From contig JAWZYU010000013.1 of the NCBI GenBank assembly GCA_038380435.1, positions 8,135,901 through 8,199,900 on the forward strand: DNA of 64,000 nt, read 5' to 3'. How positions within the stretch are numbered: the first letter of the stretch is position 1; each line of letters begins with the position of its first letter. Positions 56,126 through 64,000 of this stretch are shown here, in pieces. The notes under the pieces are model-generated. The model was not told the DNA's origin. It did not search any database and worked only from the letters and a program-made list of their open reading frames with translations. The position numbers and the translations under genes are program-made. This stretch comes from Ryuthela nishihirai. Taxonomy: Eukaryota > Arthropoda > Arachnida > Araneae > Heptathelidae.

Positions 56126-56508
56126 TTATCAGGATGTATAAAATAATTTGTCTATTCAGTGTACTTTATAATGCTTTCCATACACTATACTTCAAACAAT
56201 CATCATCCTTACAGGAAAACTATATTTTGTATCACAGATTGGACATTTTATGATATAAATATTTATGCTCAAAACCACTCAAAAGAGCACTGAATATCAT
56301 GAGACTGTCAAGGTAAGTAAATATCTATTTAATCACAAAATAAAGTGTATTTGTTTTACCATTACAATCATAACATTTGTTACACTGAAGTATTAATACA
56401 AATATTCATGCTTAAAAATTAATTTCTGAAACTCACATATTAATTGAACTAAAAAGTTCATTATTCTTGATTTTTTTGCATTTAACAGAAATTACACATT
56501 TTACTTAC

Positions 56509-56584
56509 CATACTTAGAAAAGAGGTCTCCCACTTCTTCTTCTGTAGCAGTATAACATAAGTTTCTAACATATATTCTTCCAGA
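56509..56584 (-). CDS. RBM19: RBM19 exon: start of an RRM (RNP2 strand)
   Basis: Read on the minus strand, the exon follows a TTTAG acceptor and encodes SGRIYVRNL, then CYTATEEEVGDLFSKY, ending on the first base of a Gly codon before GTAAG. IYVRNL is the RNP2 motif of an RRM, and the T-E-E-E-x-x-x-L-F-S-K-Y helix is typical of RBM19 RRM3. It is 76 nt long, starts in phase 0 and leaves one base that joins the GT opening exon 49014-49144 to make Gly. RBM19 acts in the nucleolus in ribosomal RNA maturation (family knowledge). The exon lies about 200 bp from the repeat block starting near 56771, with no repeat inside it. The preceding exon was not found. Confidence 0.9.
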
Positions 56585-56770
56585 CTAAACAAAAGTAATA
56601 AATTATCTTCTGAAGATTACCATTATTTTAGCTGGTATTTATAATTGTTAAACATTTTAATCAAGATTTACATTAAAAATATAAAAAGTTTAAAGTATTT
56701 ACTGCATATAGCAAAAATGGACCCATAAATGGTAGTTAGAAATACACTGCAAGGAGTGAAGTATATACTG

Positions 56771-57275
56771 TGATGATGCAAAGAATCAGAAAGGCTTATC
56801 ACCAAAAGTTGGATTCCACATTTTAGTGGTGCAGGTCATTAGTCTTTTCAGAGGAGGTATTTTCTTCTACAGGAGAATGGAAGGGGAAGATTGCAAGATC
56901 ACTTTGGTTCACTGATCAAGTTGTCTACTATTTATTTTTTCTACCCTGCTGAAGAGTGGCTGACATCAGTCTTGGTGCTGAGCTCAATTGTTGATCTTCT
57001 TGCTGTACTGCTGAGTTTATCTGGGAAAAATAATCTTCTGCAGTATCTTCTATTTCCTTGTGGGTTGTCAGCCCCCAAGTGAAGAGATGAACAGAATACC
57101 TTACATACACTGGTGGATAATTCTGATCAGATGCCATTGTAGGTAACTGAACCACTGCTAGCCTTATATTGGAGTAATATATCTCAGACAGGTCAATTTC
57201 TTTTTGGATTCTAGTTCTTAAAAAGTTCCACTTGCAAAAGTAGTGCCTGAAGTCTCTGCCATTATTTGTGGCTTA
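56771..57275 (+). mobile_element. Divergent LINE 5'-end-only fragment (copy ii)
   Basis: Twin of 42257-42760, starting at the same TGATGATGCAAAG word after unrelated sequence. Only a couple of differences in about 500 bp. Confidence 0.78.
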
Positions 57276-57284
57276 AGCCTTTTG

Positions 57285-57568
57285 CTACAGGGTCAGCCAA
57301 ATTCTTAATTCTATTAAGTATAATCATTCAAAGAACTTTACCCGGCACGGAAAGTGAAAAATCCCCTATAATTGGTACAAGGACTACGATCACCTTTTTT
57401 TAAAAACAGGGATGATAATAGCTCTAGTAAAATCCTTATGAACATCTTTATCATAACAAATATTCAAAAATTTCATTTAGTCATGTGATAACACAAACGT
57501 TCCCAGCTACAAGCATTTCAGTAGTGATTACATTCACCCCTAAGGATTTATGCAGTTTCAATTTAGAG
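57285..57568 (-). mobile_element. Old LINE RT fragment (copy ii)
   Basis: Twin of 42770-43056. Unlike there, the same old LINE seems to resume on the far side of the younger LINE (61194-61290), so this locus looks like the original insertion site. Confidence 0.8.
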
Positions 57569-57609
57569 ACATCATCATCATCATCATCATCCTCAAGCAG
57601 CCATGTGGG

Positions 57610-58035
57610 CTACGGAGGTCCAACCAGACCACGCAGTTTAATTCTCCAAGCATATCTGTCCTGAGCTACATCTGCTGCATCCGGCCACTGTACACCAATT
57701 CTAACAAGGTCCTGTTTGACATTGTCAGCCCACCGCATCCTAGGTCTCCCCCTCCTTCTGAGGCCTCTAGGCACACTGTTCATAACCCTATTCGCCAATC
57801 TATAATTATCCATACGGGCAACATGGCCACACCAGCGGAGTCTCTCTCTGCACAATATGCTGCTTAAAGGAGGTTGCAGACTCCTTTGCCTAACCTCATC
57901 ATTAGTTACAAAGTTAAACCACCTAATACCCAAGATACTGCGTAAGCATCTAGAATCAAAAGCATCTAGTTTCCTGTTATCTTGCTTACACAGCGTCCAA
58001 GTTTCACTACCATAACTAACCCTAGAAAGAACCAA
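57610..58035 (-). pseudogene. LINE C-terminal domain, frame-shifted from the main ORF
   Basis: 141 codons: RVSYGSETWTLCKQDNRKLD, FDSRCLRSILGIRWFNFVTN, RLRWCGHVARMDNYRLANRV, RRRGRPRMRWADNVKQDL and a natural end at GLVGPP. One Phe-to-Cys change (WCGHV for WFGHV) relative to all other copies. In the intact element this continues from FNYLGS of the RT ORF. Confidence 0.88.
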
Positions 58036-58124
58036 ACTATTATACAGTCTAATTTTAGTCTTTAGGTGTATACGCCTATTTCTCTACAATCTCCATAGAT
58101 TCTTAAAAGTCCCGGCAGCAATAC

Positions 58125-60773
58125 CTATTCATCTGTTAATCTCATGCCGCACATCACCAGTTCAGTTACGCAGCTCCCAAGGTAATTAAACTGTGACACC
58201 TGCTCAAGACTGCAACCATTCAGATTAACTGAATCACAACCTGCCTGACCAATTTTCATCACTTTAGTTTTCTCTCTGTTTATAACCAAACCTACTGTAC
58301 TACCAGTCTCATCAACAGTTCGAATGAAAGAGTTCATCTCATCATCATTTGCCAAAAGGGCTAAATCATCAGCATAATCTAAATCAGAAATTTTCGTATC
58401 TCCAGCCCATTTAAGGCCAAAAGCTTTCCCTTGAAGTGAATTTCGCATAACATAATCAACAACCAAACTAAAGAGAAAAGGAGACAAAATGCACCCTTGT
58501 CGAACACCAGAAGTAATGCTAAACCAATTGCTACAAGCCTTACCAACTCTCACACACGACTCAGTGTTATTATAGAGAGCTTTCATAATGTTAACTAACT
58601 TGTCTGGTATACCATATGATTTCACAATCAACCACAAATTATGACGATCAACAGAGTCGAAAGCCTTTTTGAAATCAACAAAGCTAGCAACCAAAGGTTT
58701 CTGAAACTCTAAACATTTCTCAAGAATCTGCCTAAGTGAAAATATCTGATCTACACATCCCCTACCTCTTCTGAATCCACATTGCTCATCACGCAATTGC
58801 CTGTCAACCAGATTCTTAATTCTATTAAGCACAATCATGGAAAGAACTTTACCTGGAACGGAGAGTAGGCTGATACCCCTATAGTTATCACAAGAACTGC
58901 GATCACCTTTTTTGAAAATAGGGATAATAATAGCTCTGGTAAAATCTTTATGAACCATGCCTTTATCATAAAAGTTATTCAAAATTTCAGTCATCCAAAT
59001 GGTAACTGAAACATTCCCAGCTCTAAGCATTTCCATAGTAATTTCATCCACCCCTGGGGATTTATGAAGTTTAAGTTTAGAAATAGCCAAAATAACTTCA
59101 GATTGTGTTATAGGGCCAACATTAAAGCCAACAATGCATCTATCATTATTGCAAACAATGGGAGTAGAACTAACCACATTGTTTAGAACATCACTGAAAT
59201 GCTCAGCCCACCTAGCCATGACAGAATCCTCACCTTCTATAACCTTGCCTTGTTTATCCTTCAATCCCTGTATACCTGTTCGTTTTCTACCACACAAAAC
59301 ATTAACTATCTGGTACAGCTCTCTGCTTTTGTGCTGTCTAACTGCTTCCTCAGCTTTGTCAGCAAGGCCATCAAGCCAAAGATTCTTATCAGTAGCTAAC
59401 TGATCCTTTACACGTTTATTAAGTTCTTTGTAATGCTTTCTATTAGGACTAGTAGGGTACTGATTAAGGACATTCCTGCAGTTCCTTCTTTCTGAAATAA
59501 GCTCAAGTGCCTTATCACTTAAATAATTCTGCCTCCTCTGCTCCTTTTTCCCTAAAAGATTACTGTTAGTTTCCAAAAAAGCCTGTTTAAAATGGCCCCA
59601 TTCTTCCTGAACATCAGTATTAAGCAAACCATGACTGTCATAATGACTAAGTAACCTATCATGGTAAGCTTTAGCTATAACTGGGTCTTTCAGAGCTTCA
59701 GTATTAAAGGTAAAATTTTTAACCCTAGCACAACACTTTTTAAGTTTAAGTTGCAAGACACTTTTAACAAGGTAATGGTCAGATCCCATTTCAGCTCCCC
59801 TATATGCCCTGGTATTTCTAACAGAACTAGCCCATTTGCTGTTAATTAATATATAATCAATCATATTCTTATGCAGTCCATCAGGTGAAACCCATGTGTA
59901 TTTATGTATGTCGCGGTGTTTGTAATATGTGTTAGTTATTCTGAAACCATTGAGTTTACTTACCTGTAGGAGACGTTGCCCATTGCCATTGCAGCTACCA
60001 ATACCAAAAGGGCCTATTACTCCTCCCCAAAGGTCAGAGTCGGTACCAACTTTGGCATTGAAGTCACCAAGAACAAGGGTAATATCTCTCTTGACAGAAT
60101 TCAAAATATCCTGAAGTTGTCTGTAAAACCTATCCTTCTCATCCTCATCAGAATCCTGAGTGGGAGCATAACAGCAGATAACATTCAAGTCTTTAATGCT
60201 TGTCTGAAATTTTGCTGTAAGAAACCTTTCATTAATGCACTCATATCCTAGAAGAGCATCACTAGCATGTCTGCTGAGCAGCAGACCCACGCCTTGGTGA
60301 TGCTTTCCATCCTCCCTCCCTGCAAAGAGAAATTTAAAGTTATTTTTAAGTATCTCACCTTTACCCATCCATCTGGTCTCTTGCAAGCCTAGAATATCTA
60401 GGTTATAGCGCTGGAATTCCTGCATGAGGACATCAAGAGAATAATCTCTATGTAATGTCCTCACGTTCCACGTTCCTGCAAAGAGAAAATTATTAGTAGG
60501 ATTTTTAAAGAAATTAGGTTTATTGAGATTGGTAGGGCCAACAATATCAAACAGCCCCCTGATCGCAGGCATGGGGCAAAGACCTGTTCCTCCTCCGCTA
60601 AAGGCTGAAGTCACCGATGCTGGTAGGAACTTCAGGCACCACCTTTTCAAGTGGACTTTTTCAAGAACCATATGGCCTGCCTGAGACACATTACTCCAGT
60701 TTAGGCTTGACGATGCCCAACTAGCTAAGTAAGGTTCAGGTACCTGCGATGGCCTCTGATTAGGATTATCCAC
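58125..60773 (-). CDS. LINE polyprotein: APE endonuclease and reverse transcriptase, 882 codons
   Basis: Starts MDNPNQRPSQ, the same Met as the 46230 copy. Endonuclease: N103 in TWNVRTL, E132 in LQETRW, D237 and N239 in VLGDFNAKVG, and S331-D332-H333 in GSDHYLV, all as expected for an APE-like nuclease that nicks the target. RT: KSPGVDEI (571-578), IIPIFKKGDRSSCDNYRG (616-633), SFVDFKKAFDSVDR with D700, SGVRQGCILSPFLFSL (755-770), DYADDLALL with the YADD at 800-803, and INREKTKVMK. After FNYLGS (about 867) a one-base deletion ends the protein with a short foreign tail; the C-terminal domain follows in another frame. Catalytic residues look intact; the missing C-terminus probably prevents full activity. 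Confidence 0.93.
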   Translation of the reverse strand: MDNPNQRPSQVPEPYLASWASSSLNWSNVSQAGHMVLEKVHLKRWCLKFLPASVTSAFSGGGTGLCPMPAIRGLFDIVGPTNLNKPNFFKNPTNNFLFAGTWNVRTLHRDYSLDVLMQEFQRYNLDILGLQETRWMGKGEILKNNFKFLFAGREDGKHHQGVGLLLSRHASDALLGYECINERFLTAKFQTSIKDLNVICCYAPTQDSDEDEKDRFYRQLQDILNSVKRDITLVLGDFNAKVGTDSDLWGGVIGPFGIGSCNGNGQRLLQVSKLNGFRITNTYYKHRDIHKYTWVSPDGLHKNMIDYILINSKWASSVRNTRAYRGAEMGSDHYLVKSVLQLKLKKCCARVKNFTFNTEALKDPVIAKAYHDRLLSHYDSHGLLNTDVQEEWGHFKQAFLETNSNLLGKKEQRRQNYLSDKALELISERRNCRNVLNQYPTSPNRKHYKELNKRVKDQLATDKNLWLDGLADKAEEAVRQHKSRELYQIVNVLCGRKRTGIQGLKDKQGKVIEGEDSVMARWAEHFSDVLNNVVSSTPIVCNNDRCIVGFNVGPITQSEVILAISKLKLHKSPGVDEITMEMLRAGNVSVTIWMTEILNNFYDKGMVHKDFTRAIIIPIFKKGDRSSCDNYRGISLLSVPGKVLSMIVLNRIKNLVDRQLRDEQCGFRRGRGCVDQIFSLRQILEKCLEFQKPLVASFVDFKKAFDSVDRHNLWLIVKSYGIPDKLVNIMKALYNNTESCVRVGKACSNWFSITSGVRQGCILSPFLFSLVVDYVMRNSLQGKAFGLKWAGDTKISDLDYADDLALLANDDEMNSFIRTVDETGSTVGLVINREKTKVMKIGQAGCDSVNLNGCSLEQVSQFNYLGSCVTELVMCGMRLTDE

Positions 60774-61193
60774 CAGCTGATATAAGGTATCCCATGCCTC
60801 TGTTCACTTAGAGCTGGCAACCCAGAAGCAAACAGAAAACACAGCGGCAGACTCTCCCTCAACAGAGGCCCACCAGTGCAGCAAGTCCAGGATCCATAAT
60901 CAAGCTCAAATCCATAAACAAGTCCAGTCTAGTAGGTATAAATGGTCAGCACCAGGACCCTGTGAAGTTGACCACTCCTCAGCAGGGTTGAAAAAAAAGA
61001 AAAAAGTGGCCATAGATGACCAGATTAGTAGGCCATACTGAACTGGCAGCCCTCCCCTTCCGTTCCCTTCCAAAAGAGAATATCTCTCTTGAAAGGTACT
61101 AACGGCCTGCACCACGAGAAGGCGGGGTCGGACATTAGGTGCTAGACCTGGCCGGTTCTGTGCATCATCACTGGGGATTGGTACACAACTCTC

Positions 61194-61290
61194 CTAATCA
61201 ATTTGCTTAGAGCATGTCTGAACTGTTCAGCCCACCTAGCCAGGACAGAATTCTCACCTTCCTTCAACCACCTTACATGTAATAGTTCAA
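61194..61290 (-). mobile_element. Old LINE, continuation right of the intact LINE
   Basis: TTAGAGCATGTCTGAACTG, then TCAGCCCACCTAGCCAGGAC and ACAGAATTCTCACCTTC match the RT region before SPGVDEI, in order with 57285-57568, with about 100 bp of the consensus missing between. From 61291 to 62124 nothing is recognised. Confidence 0.75.
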
Positions 61291-62124
61291 AAATCCCAGT
61301 ATGTGAAATGTATAACACAAGAATAATAACACCTTAAAAAACACTGGGAAAAACTTATGTACGTTGTGAAAGCTCCTTGTCAATAGAAGGGCATAGATGA
61401 AATAAGCTGAAGACAAGTCAGCAAAGTTCAGTATAATGAAGTAGTATTCACACTTAACAGTTCTAACAGATGGAAATAAAAAGTGGCTTCTTATCGACAA
61501 ACTTGATGGTAATAATTAAACAACATTGCAGAAAAGCACACAATATTAACAAAGAATTTTTGAAGTACATCATGTAATATAGTAGAAGAATTTACATTTC
61601 GAAACATACAATATGTTCTTCTTCAGCAAAATGGTGGTAGTTTCCGTGTTAAATTATGTTGTGAGAAGGTATATTTGAAAAAAAACATTGATGTGAGATA
61701 TTATTATTGAGATGTGTATGAGTGAGATGTAGTATCAGATGATATGCATGATTGCACATTTTAAATGTTGCATTTTACTAGAAAATTAGCAGTATTTTTT
61801 GTTTTTAATGGGGATGATTGGATTACGGTAATCTTTTAGTAGGAGTTTCCAAGCTGTTGGTAAAATAGGTAGTTCATCATTACAGAAGAAATCTTTGTTG
61901 ATATGAATAATTATTTTTTTCACTATGAAAGCTTAAATTTAGCATTAGGATTTGAAATAATTCTGGCTTCTTCGAAGACTGGAATAGCATTATGATTGAT
62001 AATGGTGCTAGATAATAAGCAAGAAATAAATAAAATAGGAATATCAATATGATATCAAGAAAAAACATTAACAACAGCTTTATCTAGCCCCATTATCACA
62101 TCGATTTCAATTTTAAAGGAAAAA

Positions 62125-62512
62125 TTGTCTGAGCCATCCACCAGCCAGCTGTAAGGTATCCCATGCCTCTTTTCACTTAATGCTGGCAACCCACAGGCAA
62201 ACAGAAAACACAGTGACAGATTTTTCCTCAACAGAGACCCACCAGTGCAGCAAATCAAGCTCAAAGCCATAAACCAGCCCAGTCTAGTGGGTATAAATGG
62301 TCAGCACCAGGATCCTGTGAAGTTGACCAATTCTCAGCAAGGCAGAAAAAAAAAAGAAAAGAAGTGACCATAGATGACCAGATCAGTAGTCCACACTGAT
62401 CTGGCAGCCCCCCCTTCCATTCCCTTCCAGAAGAGAATATCTCTTTTGAAAAGTATTAACAACCTGCACCATGAGAAGGCAGGGTTGGACATTAGGTGCT
62501 AGGCCTGGGAAA
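62125..62512 (-). mobile_element. LINE 5'-UTR-only fragment
   Basis: CCACCAGCCAGCTGTAAGG, TCAGCACCAGGATCCTGTGAAG, ATGACCAGATCAGTAG, GAGAATATCTCTTTTGAAA, and GGACATTAGGTGCTAGGCC: exactly the 5' UTR of the LINE up to the start codon region, with no coding part. Confidence 0.85.
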
Positions 62513-62689
62513 AAATATAGACCATTTCAAGAAACAAACAAATCTTATTGATGATTATAGAAGTAACTAGGTATTTATCACTTTTGTATTTACATTGTCA
62601 TTGTGTTTAAACATGTTCAGTAGTAAAATACAGCAAGAGATGTGCTGTAGACATGGGAATAGGCAGCTTAGAAAATTAATTTTGCCATG

Positions 62690-62756
62690 AGTGGAATGTC
62701 TCCCAGTACTATGCCAGGTGTGCTTAACCACTACACCATCAGCAAGCTTATTTTTT
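62690..62756 (-). repeat. SINE family B tRNA-like head
   Basis: Minus strand: TGATGGTGTAGTGGTTAAGC (box A) with the same start as 42040; box B is decayed. From 62757 to 63904 the sequence is AT-rich; 62940-63060 resembles one 240-bp unit of 22140-22690, and 63230-63280 and 63650-63690 resemble each other. Confidence 0.5.
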
Positions 62757-63904
62757 GTTCAGATAATGTGACATAGACTTTCCACATATTATTGGATTTG
62801 CTCATGGCACCATTCATGTTGACAGTGCAGCCAACCTTGCATGACAAAAATTACAATTTGAAAGAATGAACATTCAGAGGAATCAGAGGAAAATTGGAGT
62901 AATTTCAACCACTTAAGAAAACTAACAAATTTCCATATTTTGCAGAATTTATGTAATATATCGATTATTAATCAATGCTTCAATACATATTGTTATATGT
63001 TACTAATCATTAGCAATTAAATTAAATTTCCATAACATAACTAGAAGGATAACCTGGTGAATATGGGATGCTCGATTTAAAATAAAGTTGCTTTTCATTT
63101 TCCAAATTTGGAACCTTTAACAGTAGTAATTCATTTAACAGTTTAACATTAATGGGTGATTGGAAAATGAAAATAATAATATATTATTAGTCCTAAAAAA
63201 GGCAAAGAGCTTATTTCATTTATCCCTTAAAATGAAAAAGTTGGATTTTCTTATTCCCCAGGGTTAAGGGGCAATTCATCCAGTGCATACAAAATAAATT
63301 ATTTATTTAGTATTACTAAATTGAAACATTTAAAATTTTCAAAATAAGTGTTAAATTTATAAAAAATAAGAAGCAACTGGTGAAATTTTAACCAACTGTA
63401 AATTAATTATATTAGATGACTATCAATTATTCCATTCCTCATCAATACATTCTATCACCAGAATTTCTAGTATAAATATATTTTTGGCAATATTACGTCA
63501 AGTTTTACATTTTCTATATTTACCACCCTCTAAAGATGGTAAATTAAGGCCATTTCAAGGGCTTGGAAACTACGAATCATCATATTTCATTAGTGCCTAT
63601 TCAATTCAAAAAAAAATTTTCATTAATCTCTCAAAACAAAAAGTTGTTTTTTTCACCCATCTTTGGGGTGAAGGGAAAATTGTTGCCACCAATGTAAATC
63701 CCTTAATCATCACATTACACCATTAAACATCACATTTCTAGTTCAAATAGATCATTTGCAATATTCGTTTAAAATTTCAAAATTTTCTACCACAAAAGGG
63801 TGCAATAAAGCTTTTTGGAGATTCTAAAAATGTTAATCAAAATTTGTTAAATATCTATCCAAACCAAAAGGAAGTGTCAATTTATAAACAATTATCTCTT
63901 AATA

Positions 63905-64000
63905 AATATTATGTGGAAAAAAATTTTGCCGACATACAGGACTCGAACCCGCATCTCTCCAGAAACATGCCAGAGTATTCTCCCAGTTGAACTAATGCCA
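63905..64000 (-). repeat. tRNA-headed SINE, family A, cut by the window end
   Basis: Minus strand: TGGCATTAGTTCAACTGGGAG (box A), GGGTTCGAGTCC (perfect box B), then GGCAAAATTTTTTTCCACAT. Best-preserved family A head in the window. Confidence 0.72.

Larger units (their letters stand above)
7615..56584 (-). other. RBM19: RBM19 gene region (internal exons and introns)
   Basis: Five exons on the minus strand join in frame (76, 131, 61, 55 and 97 nt; 420 nt, 140 codons) and match consecutive parts of RBM19/Mrd1, a multi-RRM nucleolar protein needed for pre-rRNA processing. Every boundary seen is AG/GT, and the split codons resolve to the expected residues. The four introns measure about 7.4, 11.4, 21.0 and 8.8 kb and consist mostly of transposons. 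I did not find the exon before 56584 or the one after 7615, so the gene probably continues outside the window, although a diverged exon could have been missed. Family knowledge: RBM19 has six RRMs; the one here corresponds to RRM3. Confidence 0.88.
57569..61193 (-). mobile_element. RTE-like LINE, the most intact copy
   Basis: 3' tail (ATC)n at 57570-57592, short 3' UTR, one 882-codon ORF followed by 141 codons of C-terminus in another frame, 5' UTR 60774-61193. Lesions: a one-base deletion near 58161 (CACCAGT-TCAG), which ends the long ORF, and a TGG-to-TAG stop near 58085. The 5' end stops about 28 bases short of the 43-46.7 kb copy. No 34-nt endonuclease deletion here. It lies inside an older LINE. 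Confidence 0.95.

Noticed and set aside
56585..64000. Preceding RBM19 exon
   Set aside because: No acidic or lysine-rich block ending in a phase-0 donor could be recognised between the repeats.
1..64000. Endogenous viral sequence or LTR retrotransposon
   Set aside because: No gag, protease, integrase, envelope or long terminal direct repeats were recognised; every RT found is of LINE or Penelope type.

Overview
The window is animal nuclear DNA: AT-rich, intron-dominated and packed with transposable elements. There are no operons, Shine-Dalgarno sites or long non-transposon ORFs. RTE-like LINEs, GIY-YIG Penelope-like elements (PLEs), Tc1/mariner elements and tRNA-headed SINEs together suggest an invertebrate. 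A mollusc or other lophotrochozoan is my best guess, but that is inference.

Host gene. Five short exons on the minus strand, all with GT/AG boundaries and matching phases, encode 140 consecutive codons of an RBM19/Mrd1-type nucleolar RNA-binding protein. They are 56509-56584, 49014-49144, 37572-37632, 16491-16545 and 7615-7711. The first three form one RRM; the last two encode the lysine-rich linker and the conserved SHNWNTLF block. The gene must continue past at least one window edge. Nearly everything else is intron (7.4, 11.4, 21.0 and 8.8 kb) filled with mobile DNA.

Mobile DNA, left to right. 0-7.2 kb: LINE pieces, SINEs and an unclassified noncoding repeat (family X). 8.3-16 kb: a Tc1 head, short Tc1-like ends, a perfect palindrome, a 1.2 kb long-inverted-repeat element, a 233-bp tandem repeat, family X and a truncated LINE. 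17.4-21.2 kb: a Penelope nest, one PLE interrupted by another in the opposite orientation and preceded by an inverted copy of its own 3' end. 22.1-30 kb: a 240-bp tandem array, then an old LINE interrupted by a Tc1 and by a younger LINE. 31.2-41.3 kb: two more LINEs, a Tc1 copy and a 935-bp foldback element. 41.5-46.7 kb: hairpin, SINEs, and a LINE with a complete RT ORF. 46.7-56.1 kb: several Tc1/mariner remnants, SINEs, a foldback element and two RBM19 exons. 56.8-61.3 kb: the most intact LINE, inside an older LINE. 62-64 kb: LINE 5' UTR and SINE remnants.

The dominant LINE has an APE-type endonuclease, a YADD reverse transcriptase and a C-terminal WFGHVARM...RGRPRMRW segment in one ORF of roughly 1,055 codons. 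Its 3' UTR is very short and it ends in a GAT microsatellite, which fits the RTE group. No new defence or metabolic system is present. The most interesting observations are the RBM19 gene scattered through this material, LINE mosaicism with a shared 34-nt endonuclease deletion, a possible 3' transduction with template switching, and several insertions whose empty sites can be read inside the window.
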